Below, piece by piece: positions 11,889-21,377 of a stretch of 64,000 bases of DNA (position 1 is its first letter; the number at the start of each line of letters is the position of its first letter). A model generated the notes under the pieces. That model had not been told where the DNA came from. It was given only the letters and a program-made list of their open reading frames with translations, and ran no database searches. The translations under genes and the position numbers were made by a program. Source of the DNA: Rhynchopus sp. YZ270_cl-10 (taxonomy: Eukaryota; Euglenozoa; Diplonemea; Diplonemida; Diplonemidae); assembly GCA_964035575.1 (NCBI GenBank), contig OZ037859.1:1178001-1242000 (forward strand). The letters run 5' to 3'.

Positions 11889-12131
11889 GCACCCCTTGGC
11901 TGGGAGTGCGTCATCTGAACGACAACCCGGGTCGCACTCTCTGCGGAGAAGTGCACCCCGTACGCACCCCTTGGCTGGGAGTGCGTCAAACTATCAATTT
12001 AAAGAGCACCCGAAGACCGCGCTCGGTCAGCACCCCTTGGCTGGGAGTGCGTCAAACGAACGAAATGAAGAGGACCAGCGGCACCCCCTGCGGGGGAGTG
12101 CACCTGGACAGCACCCCTTGGCTGGGAGTGC
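11889..12131 (+). repeat. Array of six 21-nt hairpins
   Basis: Units at 11889-11909, 11934-11954, 11964-11984, 12030-12050, 12081-12101 and 12111-12131. Each runs GCAC...GTGC with an inner C-rich/G-rich stem. Four units share the loop TTGGCTG. One has CTCTGCGGAG and one has CCCCTGCGGGG at the core, so the stem sequence changes while pairing is kept. A further small hairpin (GACCG-CGCT-CGGTC, 12015-12028) lies between units 3 and 4. Confidence 0.85.
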
Positions 12132-12132
12132 T

Positions 12133-12159
12133 GTATCGCCCTCTGTACGTACTCCTCTC
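12133..12159 (+). repeat. 27-bp direct repeat, right copy
   Basis: Identical to 10649-10675. It starts two bases after the last hairpin of the array and marks the right part of the element. Confidence 0.9.
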
Positions 12160-12238
12160 CTCATCTACGGAAAAAAGAATCTCCCCCCGCCCCCCTTTTT
12201 TAGTTTACTTGTATACTCGTCTTTATCTTGTAAAGACT

Positions 12239-12348
12239 CCTCTTCTTCTTCTTCTTCTTCTTCTTCTTCTTCTTCTTCTTCTTCTTCTTCTTCTTCTTCT
12301 TCTTCTTCTTCTTCTTCTTCTTCTTCTTCTTCTTCTTCTTCTTCTTCT
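12239..12348 (+). repeat. TTC microsatellite, about 37 units
   Basis: Uninterrupted TTC tract of about 110 bp, 80 bp after the right 27-bp repeat and about 120 bp before the start of the CCCH zinc-finger gene. Confidence 0.95.
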
Positions 12349-12470
12349 TTCCGTCGTATCCAAAAAACTTTATTTCAATCCAGAAGCGTTTCCCCCCATT
12401 TTGGAGGGGGAGAGAGAGAGGAGAAGGGTGGGGAGGGGGGGAGGTGGTGGTGGTGGGGGATAAAGGCGGG

Positions 12471-14096
12471 ATGGAGGAGAATGGTAAGTCCGCGTCACCA
12501 CCTCCGCCGTCGTATCAGTCTGTGATGCAGCGGCGGGCTGGGCAGGGGGGTGTGCCGCGAGGTAGCAGCACTGCGAAGGCAACGAGTAATGTATCGTCTG
12601 TGCAGCGGACAGTATCGCCACAGCCAAAGCAGCAGCAACCACAACCACAGTCTAGGCAGGAGCAATCGCCGCAGATGGCGCAGCAAAGGCAACCACAGCA
12701 ACAACAACAACAACCACAACAACAGCAGCAACAGCAGCCACAACAGCAACCACAACAGCAGCAGCAGCAACAGCAACCCAAGCCGTCCACCGTACAGGAA
12801 CCAGAACCCAAGCGCATCCACCCCGCATGCGAGTACTGCGCGCTCACCTTCGAGCCCGCCTTCAACTTCGATGCAGGCCAAGTTTCCTCACGCAGATCAG
12901 CGAAGAAGAATGCACCTCCCCTGTTCCCTGCCTTTGCAAGCCTGCGGCAGAAGGTGATCGTGCCGAAGATTGAGCCTGGGCTGGCACAGGCAGAGGTGGG
13001 GAATGCGAGTGACTTTGTCATTGAGGTAAGTTCCGATGACGACATGTCGACGGACCTAATCAACCCCGAGACACCACCACCACAGCGCAAACGGTACCGT
13101 GGCGAGGATGGGGGTGGAAGCTCAGAGGAGGCAGGCGAGGACTACGTCCCCACCCGTCCCCAAGGCGCAACAGAGCGGCTGCCAGAGCCCCCAAGGAAAA
13201 AGAGGATAATCGACCCTAACGAATTGGTATGCTCTCTCCCCCCACCTCCCCCCTATAAAAAAAAATCTCTTTTTCAGTGCAAGGACTTTCTGAACGGGAA
13301 ATGTAAGCGTCCAAATTGCAAATTTTTACATTTGGAAGAGGAGAGGGATAGGGAGAGGAAGGAGAAAGGAAAGGAGAAAGGGGGTGTGTCAGCCGTGGGG
13401 AACGCAGGTAACGCAAAGAACACAAAGAATGCAGGAAATGCAGGAAATGCTGCGAACGCTGTGAACGGTGAGGAAAGCGACGATTATGTGCCCAAGAAGC
13501 TGAGTGCCGCTCCTAGTACGCCCCCCCCTGCAGTGACACCCCCACCAGCACGGTCAAAGACAGCCCCCCTAGAGGGAGCCATTTCAGGCACAACCTCAAG
13601 GAAAATGCACCCAGCATACGTGGCCCCACTTAAGATCTTCCAGTTGGTCATCAAGGCCCGCTTTGAGCACCCACAGAAGGTGGTGGACTTTTTCAAGGGG
13701 GCGTTACCAGTGATACGTCCGTTGAACATTGCGAATGATGACCAGCATACGTGGTGGGTGGATTTTCGGTCGATTATGGACATGAAAGGGGCGTGGGAAT
13801 ACTGCAAGCAGCTGAATGTGCCGGTGGAGCGGTCGTGGCGGTGTACCGAATGGAAAAATGTTGACTTCAGGCTGAACACTGTGATCCGCAATGCACAGAA
13901 GCCAACCCTCAACGATATTGTCAAGTACACACACGCGTTAACCGGTATTGGTACAAACACACTCTGTTTTGATAGTGCAGCAGATGTTGTCTGGGCGATT
14001 ACCAACTACAACAAGACGGTGATAGCAGGACATCAGCTGACCTTTAGCATCAGCGACGCAGCTCAGGGTCCAAAGGTTATTCAGCACGCAGAATAA
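12471..14096 (+). CDS. CCCH zinc-finger protein with glutamine-rich N-terminus
   Basis: The ATG at 12471 starts MEENGKSASPPPPSYQSV. Residues about 45-115 are very rich in Q and P. A CCCH finger follows (CKDFLNGKCKRPNCKFLH; spacing C-x7-C-x4-C-x3-H), then a charged linker, an NAGNA-type repeat and a folded C-terminal block of about 160 residues (from HPAYVAPLKIFQ) that I do not recognise. Bases 13227-13277 look like a 51-nt intron (GTATGC...TTTTCAG) with a length divisible by three. Removing it places the finger directly after IDPNEL and gives 524 aa; keeping it gives 541 aa. CCCH fingers usually bind RNA, so a role in mRNA control is inferred. Confidence 0.75.
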   Translation: MEENGKSASPPPPSYQSVMQRRAGQGGVPRGSSTAKATSNVSSVQRTVSPQPKQQQPQPQSRQEQSPQMAQQRQPQQQQQQPQQQQQQQPQQQPQQQQQQQQPKPSTVQEPEPKRIHPACEYCALTFEPAFNFDAGQVSSRRSAKKNAPPLFPAFASLRQKVIVPKIEPGLAQAEVGNASDFVIEVSSDDDMSTDLINPETPPPQRKRYRGEDGGGSSEEAGEDYVPTRPQGATERLPEPPRKKRIIDPNELVCSLPPPPPYKKKSLFQCKDFLNGKCKRPNCKFLHLEEERDRERKEKGKEKGGVSAVGNAGNAKNTKNAGNAGNAANAVNGEESDDYVPKKLSAAPSTPPPAVTPPPARSKTAPLEGAISGTTSRKMHPAYVAPLKIFQLVIKARFEHPQKVVDFFKGALPVIRPLNIANDDQHTWWVDFRSIMDMKGAWEYCKQLNVPVERSWRCTEWKNVDFRLNTVIRNAQKPTLNDIVKYTHALTGIGTNTLCFDSAADVVWAITNYNKTVIAGHQLTFSISDAAQGPKVIQHAE

Positions 14097-14815
14097 GGTC
14101 GTTTTTTAGCGGCAAAAGATGTCACGTTCTAGAGGCATTCATCTTACAATATATTTTGTGTGGAAAAAACGGGGCACGGGGGGGAAGGGGGGAATGGGAA
14201 GAGACAATACGTTTCTTTGCAAAAAAAAAATCACGGAATATCGTAAAAAGAGCAAATTCTGGTAAGAAAGAACAGCCATTTGTCAGAGGAAATGCAAAAA
14301 AAAAAAGCCCGTTTATTATGTGCCTCATTGTCGCAGCGTTTGCGGGTAATGTTTACTGTACCTTACTATGAAGGTATTTGGGTGACACAGTTGGATGTCT
14401 CGAGGTACAATCTTGTACATAGTTCCAGTCTCTGCCCTCAATATGGGGCAATGTCGGGTGCCATTTTCCGAGCGAATTTTCAAAAATAGGTATTTTTGTT
14501 TCCACATCTGGGGTTGTGTTTGTTTTGTTTTTCTTTTTCTTTTTTTTTGCAATCAATGTTTTAAGTATGAGGACAAAGAATGGTCGCGGTAGTGAATTAT
14601 AACGGCCTCCTCCCTTCCCCCTTCGTTGTCATTTCACCCACCCCCTCAGTTTTTAGTTTCACCGTACAACACACTTCACTTCACTTATCTCTTCTCTTCT
14701 CTTCTCTTCAAAAAAGGAGATCTAGGGAAGAATCAGTGTACCTGTTGGTTGTAGTTGAGTGAAGTCCTGTGAGGTCGAAAAACGTCGCGATCCGTATGGT
14801 CTCCTCTACCGTTCT
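14097..14815. other. Intergenic, no gene seen
   Basis: A/T-rich spacer with homopolymers and a short run of TCTCT repeats near 14690-14708. No coding signal on either strand. Confidence 0.5.
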
Positions 14816-15520
14816 TCAGAAAAAACAAAACCCTTCCCCTCCATCCTGACGTGCGTCTCGCACAGGGGCAGGGTCGCCTTGACGTGACCGTTTCTCCTCG
14901 ACAGCTCGTCCGCTGGCATGATCTCTGTTGATCTCCATCATATGGTGGTGGACGCGTCGGTGTACAGCACGGTTTTGAACACGGCCCTGAGGGTGAACCA
15001 CGCAGACGTCCTCACAAACTTGTCTGCCGCCCCTACTAGCTCCAATCTCAGCGAGTCGTCCACCGGTACCCAGGCGTCATAGTCCATCTCCTTAGGTGCA
15101 ATCTTCTGCGCCCAGTGCTCGAGGAAGGTGAGGGTGGACGGGAAAAAACAAAGAGGCGTTTTCGTCACGTGCAGCATGCGGAAAGTGATGTCATGGCTCT
15201 CCGCACGTTTCGGATCGGCGCACGATCGGCTGTCGCGAGGTCTGCGATTATGCTGTCGGCTTTCTCGCGAAAAAGTGCTGGGAGCTGGAACTCTTCGTTC
15301 TTGAGATTCCAGGTGACGCCCAAGTACTCGATCTCCTGGGCGGGGGTGAGCATGCACTTTCCCAGGTGTGGCTCCGCTCCTGCGTACCGCATCCGCTCGC
15401 GAATCAGGGCCACCCGCTGCCGCACCTCTAGCGCCGTATGGCCGTACACCAGGAAATCGTCCAGGTAGATAAACGCTCCTTTGTTGAGTAGGCCTCCCAC
15501 CAAGGCTTCCGATCCTTTTT
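14816..15520 (-). mobile_element. Reverse transcriptase / RNase H remnant of a DIRS- or LTR-type retroelement
   Basis: Read on the minus strand, this shows the RT active-site motif FIYLDDFLVYG and, further on, KCMLTPAQEIEYLGVTW, the usual downstream part of the palm/thumb. A separate stretch has VLYTDAST, the first strand of an RNase H domain. The order RT then RNase H fits DIRS/Ngaro or Ty3-like elements; the YLDD form and the LGVTW block lean to DIRS-like. Only a fragment is present, both ends are missing, and it is broken by at least one frame interruption. No terminal repeats are visible. It is moderately old, since the domains are still readable. It may belong to the same family as the Gag-like unit at 10.5-12.2 kb. 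Confidence 0.75.
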
Positions 15521-15601
15521 GCGTACTTTAGTAGTGATTTTAAACAACACCCAATCTCTTGCAAAACCCACCCCACCCCAGACCCTCCCAAATACCCAAA
15601 T

Positions 15602-16561
15602 ATGACATCAGCTGCAAGCACTGTCGAGCTGTTGGATGGAACGGTACATCCGGTTATTGGGTTTGGGACCTATAAGGTGGGGGTCATTCCGAGTCTTGCG
15701 AGTGGGCAGAATGGAGTGAAGAGTGATACGGGGAAGGATATTGGTGCTGTGGTGACGACGGCGTTGGAGGCAGGGTACGCGATGCTCGACTGCGCGCAGT
15801 TCTATGAGAATGAGGCGGAGATCGGTACTGCGCTTCAGACCTTCCGTGCTACACACCCTTCTGCCCCGACGCCGTACCTCTGCAGCAAAATCTGGACCAA
15901 AACCATCTACAACGGCAGAGACGCAATCATCGCCGAAGTCGACCGCATGCTCACAGATCTCCAAATCACCACCCTCGATCTCCTCCTCATCCACTGGCCA
16001 GTCCCAGAGAAACACATTACCGCCTATAAAACACTCCAAGAACTGAAAAAGGCAGGAAAAGTTAAGAGTATTGGAGTTTCAAACTATACAGTGGAAGATT
16101 ATAAGGAGTTGGTCGCGGCGGAAGGGGTGACGGAGAAGCCGGTGTGCAACCAAATTGAAGCGAACCCTTTGACGTATCGGAAGAGGACGATTGAGTTCTT
16201 TCAGAAGGAGGGGGTGGCTGTGCAGGCATACCGGCCGTTGGGGGCGGGGAAGATTCTGGGGGCAGAAACGGTGGTGCGGATTGCTGGTGTGCATGGTGTC
16301 AACCCATCGCAGGTTCTCCTTCGTTGGCTTCTCCAGAAAAATATCATCCCGCTTCCCAAATCCGAAAGCCCCGAAAGAGTAAAGAACAACATCGACATCT
16401 TCCATTTCACACTCACCCCGGAAGACATATCGCAGCTCGACACCCTTACAACGAAGGAGGCAATCGAGACATATCTCACAACGTACAGATCCTGCATCAT
16501 CCGTGATACTCCTATCCCAGCGGATTCAGAGCTTGTGAACCGCCCGGTAACAGAGGATTGA
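15602..16561 (+). CDS. Aldo-keto reductase (319 aa)
   Basis: A full-length member of the aldo-keto reductase superfamily, NAD(P)H-dependent enzymes that reduce aldehydes and ketones in the cytosol. The catalytic tetrad is visible: D63 and Y68 (MLDCAQFYENE), K96 (CSKIW) and H131 (LLLIHWP). N161 (GVSNY) and the NQIE motif at 183-186 line the active site and cofactor face. IPLPKS (249-254) is the usual cofactor phosphate-binding stretch. The length matches the family. A C-rich tract ending in CAG lies about 25 bases before the ATG. The natural substrate cannot be told. Single exon. Confidence 0.95.
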   Translation: MTSAASTVELLDGTVHPVIGFGTYKVGVIPSLASGQNGVKSDTGKDIGAVVTTALEAGYAMLDCAQFYENEAEIGTALQTFRATHPSAPTPYLCSKIWTKTIYNGRDAIIAEVDRMLTDLQITTLDLLLIHWPVPEKHITAYKTLQELKKAGKVKSIGVSNYTVEDYKELVAAEGVTEKPVCNQIEANPLTYRKRTIEFFQKEGVAVQAYRPLGAGKILGAETVVRIAGVHGVNPSQVLLRWLLQKNIIPLPKSESPERVKNNIDIFHFTLTPEDISQLDTLTTKEAIETYLTTYRSCIIRDTPIPADSELVNRPVTED

Positions 16562-17186
16562 GGGTGGTTTCAGGTAGAGGGAGAGTGAGAGGAGAGAGAG
16601 GGTGGGAGGAGGGTGAGTTTGAGAGTTTGTATGATGTGTGTTAGGGAGGGGCATCTCATTGCATCGGCTTCTCCTGTCTGATAAAAACAGGCCGTCACCC
16701 ATGGTGGTTTAGGCTCATTATTGGTCACAGATGGAAAGATGACAATAAACTTGAAAAGGGAGTAAAAAAAATTCCCCGAAGATGAAAATGGGTGCAAAAA
16801 AAAGTGTGTACGTGTGTATTGCGGATTGTTTTATGATTCAACGAGACTATGATTCACTTAACGAAACAAATTTAGTGCACCTACCCGATACGATTTTCTT
16901 TTGTTTCCCTCATTGTCCTGGAAGTTGAGGGGGGTCTGTCTTGCTCTTTCAGCTGAGTAGCCAGATGAGTGGTGTTTGTCTTCGCTTGGTCCTTTCATCT
17001 GCGCCGAGAGCAGCTTGGTGGCTGTTTTCACCTCAGCAGAGGACTCACAACAGCTCGGGTCAGCCTCGATCAAACCCAGGTGAACAATCAGGGCACACAA
17101 GATCCCACACTGGACCCAGCATCCGCCCTCCCTCTCCCACCATACATAACAACAAAGCACACAACACACAACACTTAAAAAGAATA
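16562..17186. other. Spacer between the reductase and clathrin light chain genes
   Basis: No supported + strand gene. A pairing stretch near 16669-16692 (CCTGT...ACAGG) could fold in the 3' UTR of the reductase. The second half (16900-17100) has coding-like composition on the minus strand (see rejected items). Confidence 0.4.
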
Positions 17187-17919
17187 ATGGCTGACGAAGA
17201 CATTTTCGGAGGGATGGTATGCAACACGACCCTTTTCCCTATACCCACCTCTCCCCCCCCCAAAAATATACGAATATTTTATCCTGGTCAGCTGAGTTCT
17301 CCAGGTTCTGCAATAACTCCACTACCCAGCTGACTGAACTCTCTTCTACTCTCTTTTTTACCGTTTTGATAGAATCATACAGAATCATACCCTCCCATCC
17401 CCTCCCTCTTCCCCTCAGGACATGGGTGCTGCACCGGCAGTGCCAACCCCCGCAGCTGATGACATGGACTTCTTGGGTGGGGACAACAGCGGTAGTGGGT
17501 TTGCTGTGGCAGAGCCTGTGGCGGCACCTGCACCTGTGGCAGCCGTGCCTGAGGCGCCAGTGTCGATGCTGCCGCCGGGTGGGGACGACCACCTGAGGAA
17601 GTTTCAGGAGCAGTCGCGCATTGCGCTGCAGGCACGTGACGCAGAGGCAGACCAATCGCATCAGGAGGTGCGGGAGAAGGCGCAGGGGCACCTGCAGAAG
17701 CTTGCAAAGGAACGCAGCGACAAGATCGAGAAGCGCAAGTCTGACAACGTGCAAAGCGAAAAGGAGGCAAAGGCACGCAATGAAGCGCTCTTCTCCGACG
17801 GCCCCGTCTGGGACCGTGTCATCTCCCTCGTCGACATGAAGTCCGACAACGAAAAACAGGCAAGAAAGACCCAACGCATGCGCGAAATCCTCGCCCACCT
17901 CCAGCAGCAAGAGAGCTAG
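17187..17919 (+). CDS. Clathrin light chain (176 aa, two exons)
   Basis: Exon 1 is 17187-17216 (MADEDIFGGM). The intron is 17217-17418 (GTATGC...CCTCAG, phase 0). Exon 2 is 17419-17919. The protein has a flexible alanine/proline/glycine-rich N-terminus, a long charged helix (from about residue 70) and the conserved C-terminal end PVWDRVISLVDMKSDN...RMREILAHLQ. In clathrin light chains that end binds near the triskelion vertex. The light chain binds the heavy chain on coated pits and vesicles and controls lattice assembly in endocytosis and Golgi traffic. Size, helix pattern and C-terminal motif agree with the family. The short first exon ending within the acidic N-terminus is worth noting. 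Confidence 0.9.
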
Positions 17920-19067
17920 AAACCCAATCCCCCCCCCTTTTTTTTCTTTCCCTTTTTTTTTTTGTACAATTTTTAAAAGAGGAGAATTTTTTTAAATCCA
18001 ACGAGAAAAAAAAAAGGTGTCTTCCCTTGGGGAAGAGACAGTGAGGGGAACGGGGTTAAAAAAAGGGTTTAAGATGACAACAAAAATAAGATGGGGAGGG
18101 AAAGAAAGCGTGTTGTGTTTTTTTTTATTTTTTGTTGCTCTTTGTTTATTTTTCATAACATGTGTTTTAGTTATGAGAATAAGGCAAGGAGACGCCCCCC
18201 CTGTACAGGGTATCCTCCTCGCCCATACCCTTTTTTTCCTTTTTTTTCCTTTTGCTTATTTTTGCCGAATAAGATTTTAAGAAAAACGGGTCTTGAAGTG
18301 GGTGTCGGTTGGTACAGATTCCTCTGAAAGCTAAAGCTTCTTCGATATGATGATGGCATTGCTGGTTTTTTTTTTTTCCTTCTTTTCAAGGTGACTAAAC
18401 ACGAGAGGCTTAGGTAAGCTTTTCATTTTTTTGCGGAGTAAACAGTTTATTGGCCGTTCTTAGGTAAGGGTAGGTATTTTATTTAGTCGACGCTACAAAA
18501 AAAAAAAAAATGTGGTGACACTTCTCTCAAAAAAAAAGCCCTGCTGATAAATTTTCGTCGACTTCCTGTTCTCTTGAGGGTGGGTGTACATGAGAAGCAC
18601 AGAAGCTTTTTTTTTTGTTTGTACCAGACTGACCCTCCGACCCCAAATTATAGAGAAAATTCCCTGCGAGGCCTATTTCGCTCCATTCAAAGCCCCCCTT
18701 TTTTTCTCTCTGAGGGAAATTTTTTTTGGGAAACTTTAAGATTTTTGAAGAATGTGAGAGGGGTGGGTGGGGGTGGGGGGGTGGGGCTTCGAGAGCGAAA
18801 CCATTTAAAAAAAACACACATAAAAGCGCCTGAAAAAAAAAAAATTACAACGCATCCCCCCCTTTTTTTTTGTGAGGAGAAAACCAAAACGGAAATGAAG
18901 CTTGCGAAATGAGAGTGGAGGTTTTTTCGAAATGTTTTATTCTCCCCCTTACCACACACTTCAGAAAAAAACTCTTTTTTCGTTCGCGAGTTTGTTTTGC
19001 GTCTTCTGCAGTTGCAAACTTTTTTTACCCTGTTTTTCTATATTTCATTGCATACTAAATAAAAACC
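17920..19067. other. Intergenic, no gene seen
   Basis: Rich in T, A, C and G homopolymers, with one H1 repeat at 18390. A pyrimidine-rich stretch ending CTTCTGCAG near 19010 may be the 5' acceptor of the ankyrin gene. Confidence 0.5.
18390..18427 (+). repeat. H1 hairpin repeat
   Basis: Preceded by TTTTCAAG. GTGACTAAACACGAGAGG then CTTAGGTAAGCTTTTC. One stem mismatch; the CATCTTA part of the tail is missing. Confidence 0.55.
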
Positions 19068-20732
19068 ATGTCGAAGCGACACGTGGATGTGAACACTACA
19101 TTGGACGAGAACCCACCAAAGAGAAGAAAGCTTTCTGCAGACAAGGTCTTGGTGGAGGCTGCCAAGAAGGGGGACACGACTGCTGTGCGGGCGGGATTTG
19201 AGAAGCTCAGCCCAGACACAGACAGCAAATCAGTGGTCTTGGATGCTGCGCGCGAGGCATGCAGAGGGAACCACGATGAATGCCTCACACTGCTTCTTCC
19301 GTATGTTGAGACAACGCAGATGGGCTTCGGGAACTTGCTGAGTGAGTGCGTCCACGCAGACCACGTTGCGTGCACGGAGGTCCTCTTGCAGCATTGGAAG
19401 TCAGTCTGCAGCAACGTGGCGATGGTCCCACACGGGCAGGAGAATACGAAAGGGCGTGCCTGTCTAGCCATGTGGGCGGACCCTGCAGTGTGTCAGGTGC
19501 TCATTGATGCAGGGGCAGACATCGAAACAAAGGATGACATGGGACGTTCGCCTCTGCACTGGGCTTGCCTTTCAGGAGTATTTGCAGTTGTGAAGCTGTT
19601 GGTGAAAACAGGTGCGGGGATGCGTGGCACAGACAACTTCGGGAACACATCTCTCATTTGTGCATCACACCATGGACACACCGATATTGTGCGCTATCTT
19701 GTGGGCTTGAAGGAGGTGGACGTGGATCATAAATCTGACAACGGCTGCTCTGCGTTGGTCTCTGCAGTATGTAAAAGGCATACAGATGTGATGGAGGTGC
19801 TCATTGCTGCAGGGGCAGATATTGAAACAAAGGGTATCATGGGACGTTCGCCACTCCTCACGGCAAGTGAGGCTGAGAATGTCCAGATTGTGAAAATGTT
19901 GGTGAAAGCAGGTGCAGACGTGCGTGTCACAGACGACCAAGGAACCACATCTCTTATCCTTGCGGCCTGTTTTGGAAACACCGATATTGTGCGCTATCTT
20001 GTGGGCTTGCCACAGGTGGACCTGAATCACAAGGATAATGACGGCTACACTGCGCTGTACTGCGCAGCGGGTGATAATCATGCAGATGTGGTGGAGGTGC
20101 TCATTGATGCAGGGGCTGACATCGAGGCAAAGGACGACATGGGACGTCCGCCTCTTTACTGTGCTTGCCGTTTAGGAAACCTTGCAGTTGTGAAGTTGTT
20201 CGTGAAAGCAGGTGGGGTGCGTGCCACAGACAACGAAGGAACCACGTGTCTTATGTATGCATCAGAGTATGGACACACCGAGACTGTGCGCTATCTTGTG
20301 GGCCTGCTAGAGGTGGATGTGAATGCCTCAAATACCAGGGGCTCCACTTCACTGCACCTCGCAGTGTTACAGAAGCACTCAGATGTGGTGCAGGTGCTCA
20401 TTGACGCTGGGGCAGACGTTGAAGCAAAGGACGACAATGGACGTCCGCCTCTTCACTGTGCTTGTCTAGTGGGATATCTGAAAATTGTGCAGATGTTGGT
20501 CGAAGCAGATGCGGACGTGTGTGAGGTGGATGACAAGAGTGACAGATGCCTCAGCGTTTCAGCTTGTCATGGAGATATCGAGACTGTGCGCTATCTTGTG
20601 GGCTTGCCAGAGGTGGACGTGAACCACAGAAATTTGTTAGGCCACACTGCATTGGACCATGCGACTGTCAAACAACATGCAGATGTGGTGCAGGTTCTCC
20701 TCGAGCACCGCAGGGAAGTCTTTGCGCAGTGA
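19068..20732 (+). CDS. Ankyrin-repeat protein (554 aa)
   Basis: The ATG at 19068 starts MSKRHVDVNTTLDENPPKRRKLS, with a basic PPKRRK stretch that could be a nuclear signal. About 13 ankyrin repeats of 33 residues fill residues 135-550 (typical pieces: GRSPLHWAC, DVVEVLIDAGADIEAKDD, GHTDIVRYLVGL). They are arranged in a higher-order unit of three ankyrins, 100 residues long. The phrase MGR(S/P)PL recurs every 300 bases (19538, 19838, 20138, then 20435). Ankyrin arrays bind other proteins, and no second domain is present to show the partner. Single exon. The near-identical units point to recent tandem growth. Confidence 0.9.
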   Translation: MSKRHVDVNTTLDENPPKRRKLSADKVLVEAAKKGDTTAVRAGFEKLSPDTDSKSVVLDAAREACRGNHDECLTLLLPYVETTQMGFGNLLSECVHADHVACTEVLLQHWKSVCSNVAMVPHGQENTKGRACLAMWADPAVCQVLIDAGADIETKDDMGRSPLHWACLSGVFAVVKLLVKTGAGMRGTDNFGNTSLICASHHGHTDIVRYLVGLKEVDVDHKSDNGCSALVSAVCKRHTDVMEVLIAAGADIETKGIMGRSPLLTASEAENVQIVKMLVKAGADVRVTDDQGTTSLILAACFGNTDIVRYLVGLPQVDLNHKDNDGYTALYCAAGDNHADVVEVLIDAGADIEAKDDMGRPPLYCACRLGNLAVVKLFVKAGGVRATDNEGTTCLMYASEYGHTETVRYLVGLLEVDVNASNTRGSTSLHLAVLQKHSDVVQVLIDAGADVEAKDDNGRPPLHCACLVGYLKIVQMLVEADADVCEVDDKSDRCLSVSACHGDIETVRYLVGLPEVDVNHRNLLGHTALDHATVKQHADVVQVLLEHRREVFAQ

Positions 20733-21377
20733 GGTATATTGTGCCTGTCTGCTGAGCAAACAAGGAGGCATGCGAAGAAGAACGTGAATGCGCACACACA
20801 CTGTACGTGTCTCACGGGCCCTCGCAATGGCGGTGGCGGCGATATGGAAAGCCATCACAGCGACATGACAGCTGAACGCTCTCCACGGGTCATCGCGAAG
20901 CGCGCTGAAGGCGAACACCGGATCGAACAATAGCTTGGTGTAGGCGGGTTGCATGGAAAAAAGGGTTTCTTCTTTATATCCCTTGGCATCACTTGCGATA
21001 CAGTTTCCATAGACACGAAAAGTGGCAGCACACAGGTGGTTCCGTGGTGGTTTTTCCACAGAACCGACACGGGGCGTGTCTCCCAAACAAAAAAAGTAAA
21101 TAAAAAATGTTGGAAGCAAAAGGGAAGTCTTAAAATACAATGTGGTTTTCAACTACAAAACTCTTTTTCATTCCTACGCTTCCTTTCAAAGGAGAAATAG
21201 CATTACCCGGCACGGGCGCCAATCAATCCATCAAACAGGATTGTGCACTCAACGAAAACAACTTTACCTACTCTTTTCAACACTCTCCCCCCTCCCCCTC
21301 TCCTCCCACTCCACATCCCCTCCTCCACCCTACACACACAATTCAGTTATGAGATAGTGATCAAGGAGGGGGGAAAA
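20733..21377. other. Spacer with candidate trans-splice acceptor
   Basis: No gene seen. A long pyrimidine tract (about 21283-21346) ends in CACACAATTCAG, 32 bases before the next start codon. This is a good candidate spliced-leader or 5' UTR intron acceptor. Confidence 0.5.

Larger units (their letters stand above)
10459..12159 (+). mobile_element. Hairpin-bounded putative retroelement unit with one Gag-like frame
   Basis: The unit lies between two TTC tracts. At its left end is a chain of hairpins (stems at 10459-10470, 10472-10484, 10485-10496, 10527-10539 and 10546-10560). A 377-codon frame follows, then an array of six 21-nt hairpins (11889-12131). A 27-bp sequence occurs as a direct repeat just before the frame (10649-10675) and at the right end (12133-12159). 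Internal direct repeats and a single Gag-like protein would suit a DIRS/Ngaro-type tyrosine-recombinase retroelement. No polymerase or recombinase is present in the unit, so it is at best a partial copy. The family is inference. Confidence 0.5.

Noticed and set aside
16858-17169. Coding-like stretch on the minus strand in front of the clathrin light chain gene
   Set aside because: The frame is about 100 codons with plausible composition, but it has no recognised motif and lies on the opposite strand to every other gene. It overlaps the likely 5' UTR of the clathrin light chain. Too weak to call.
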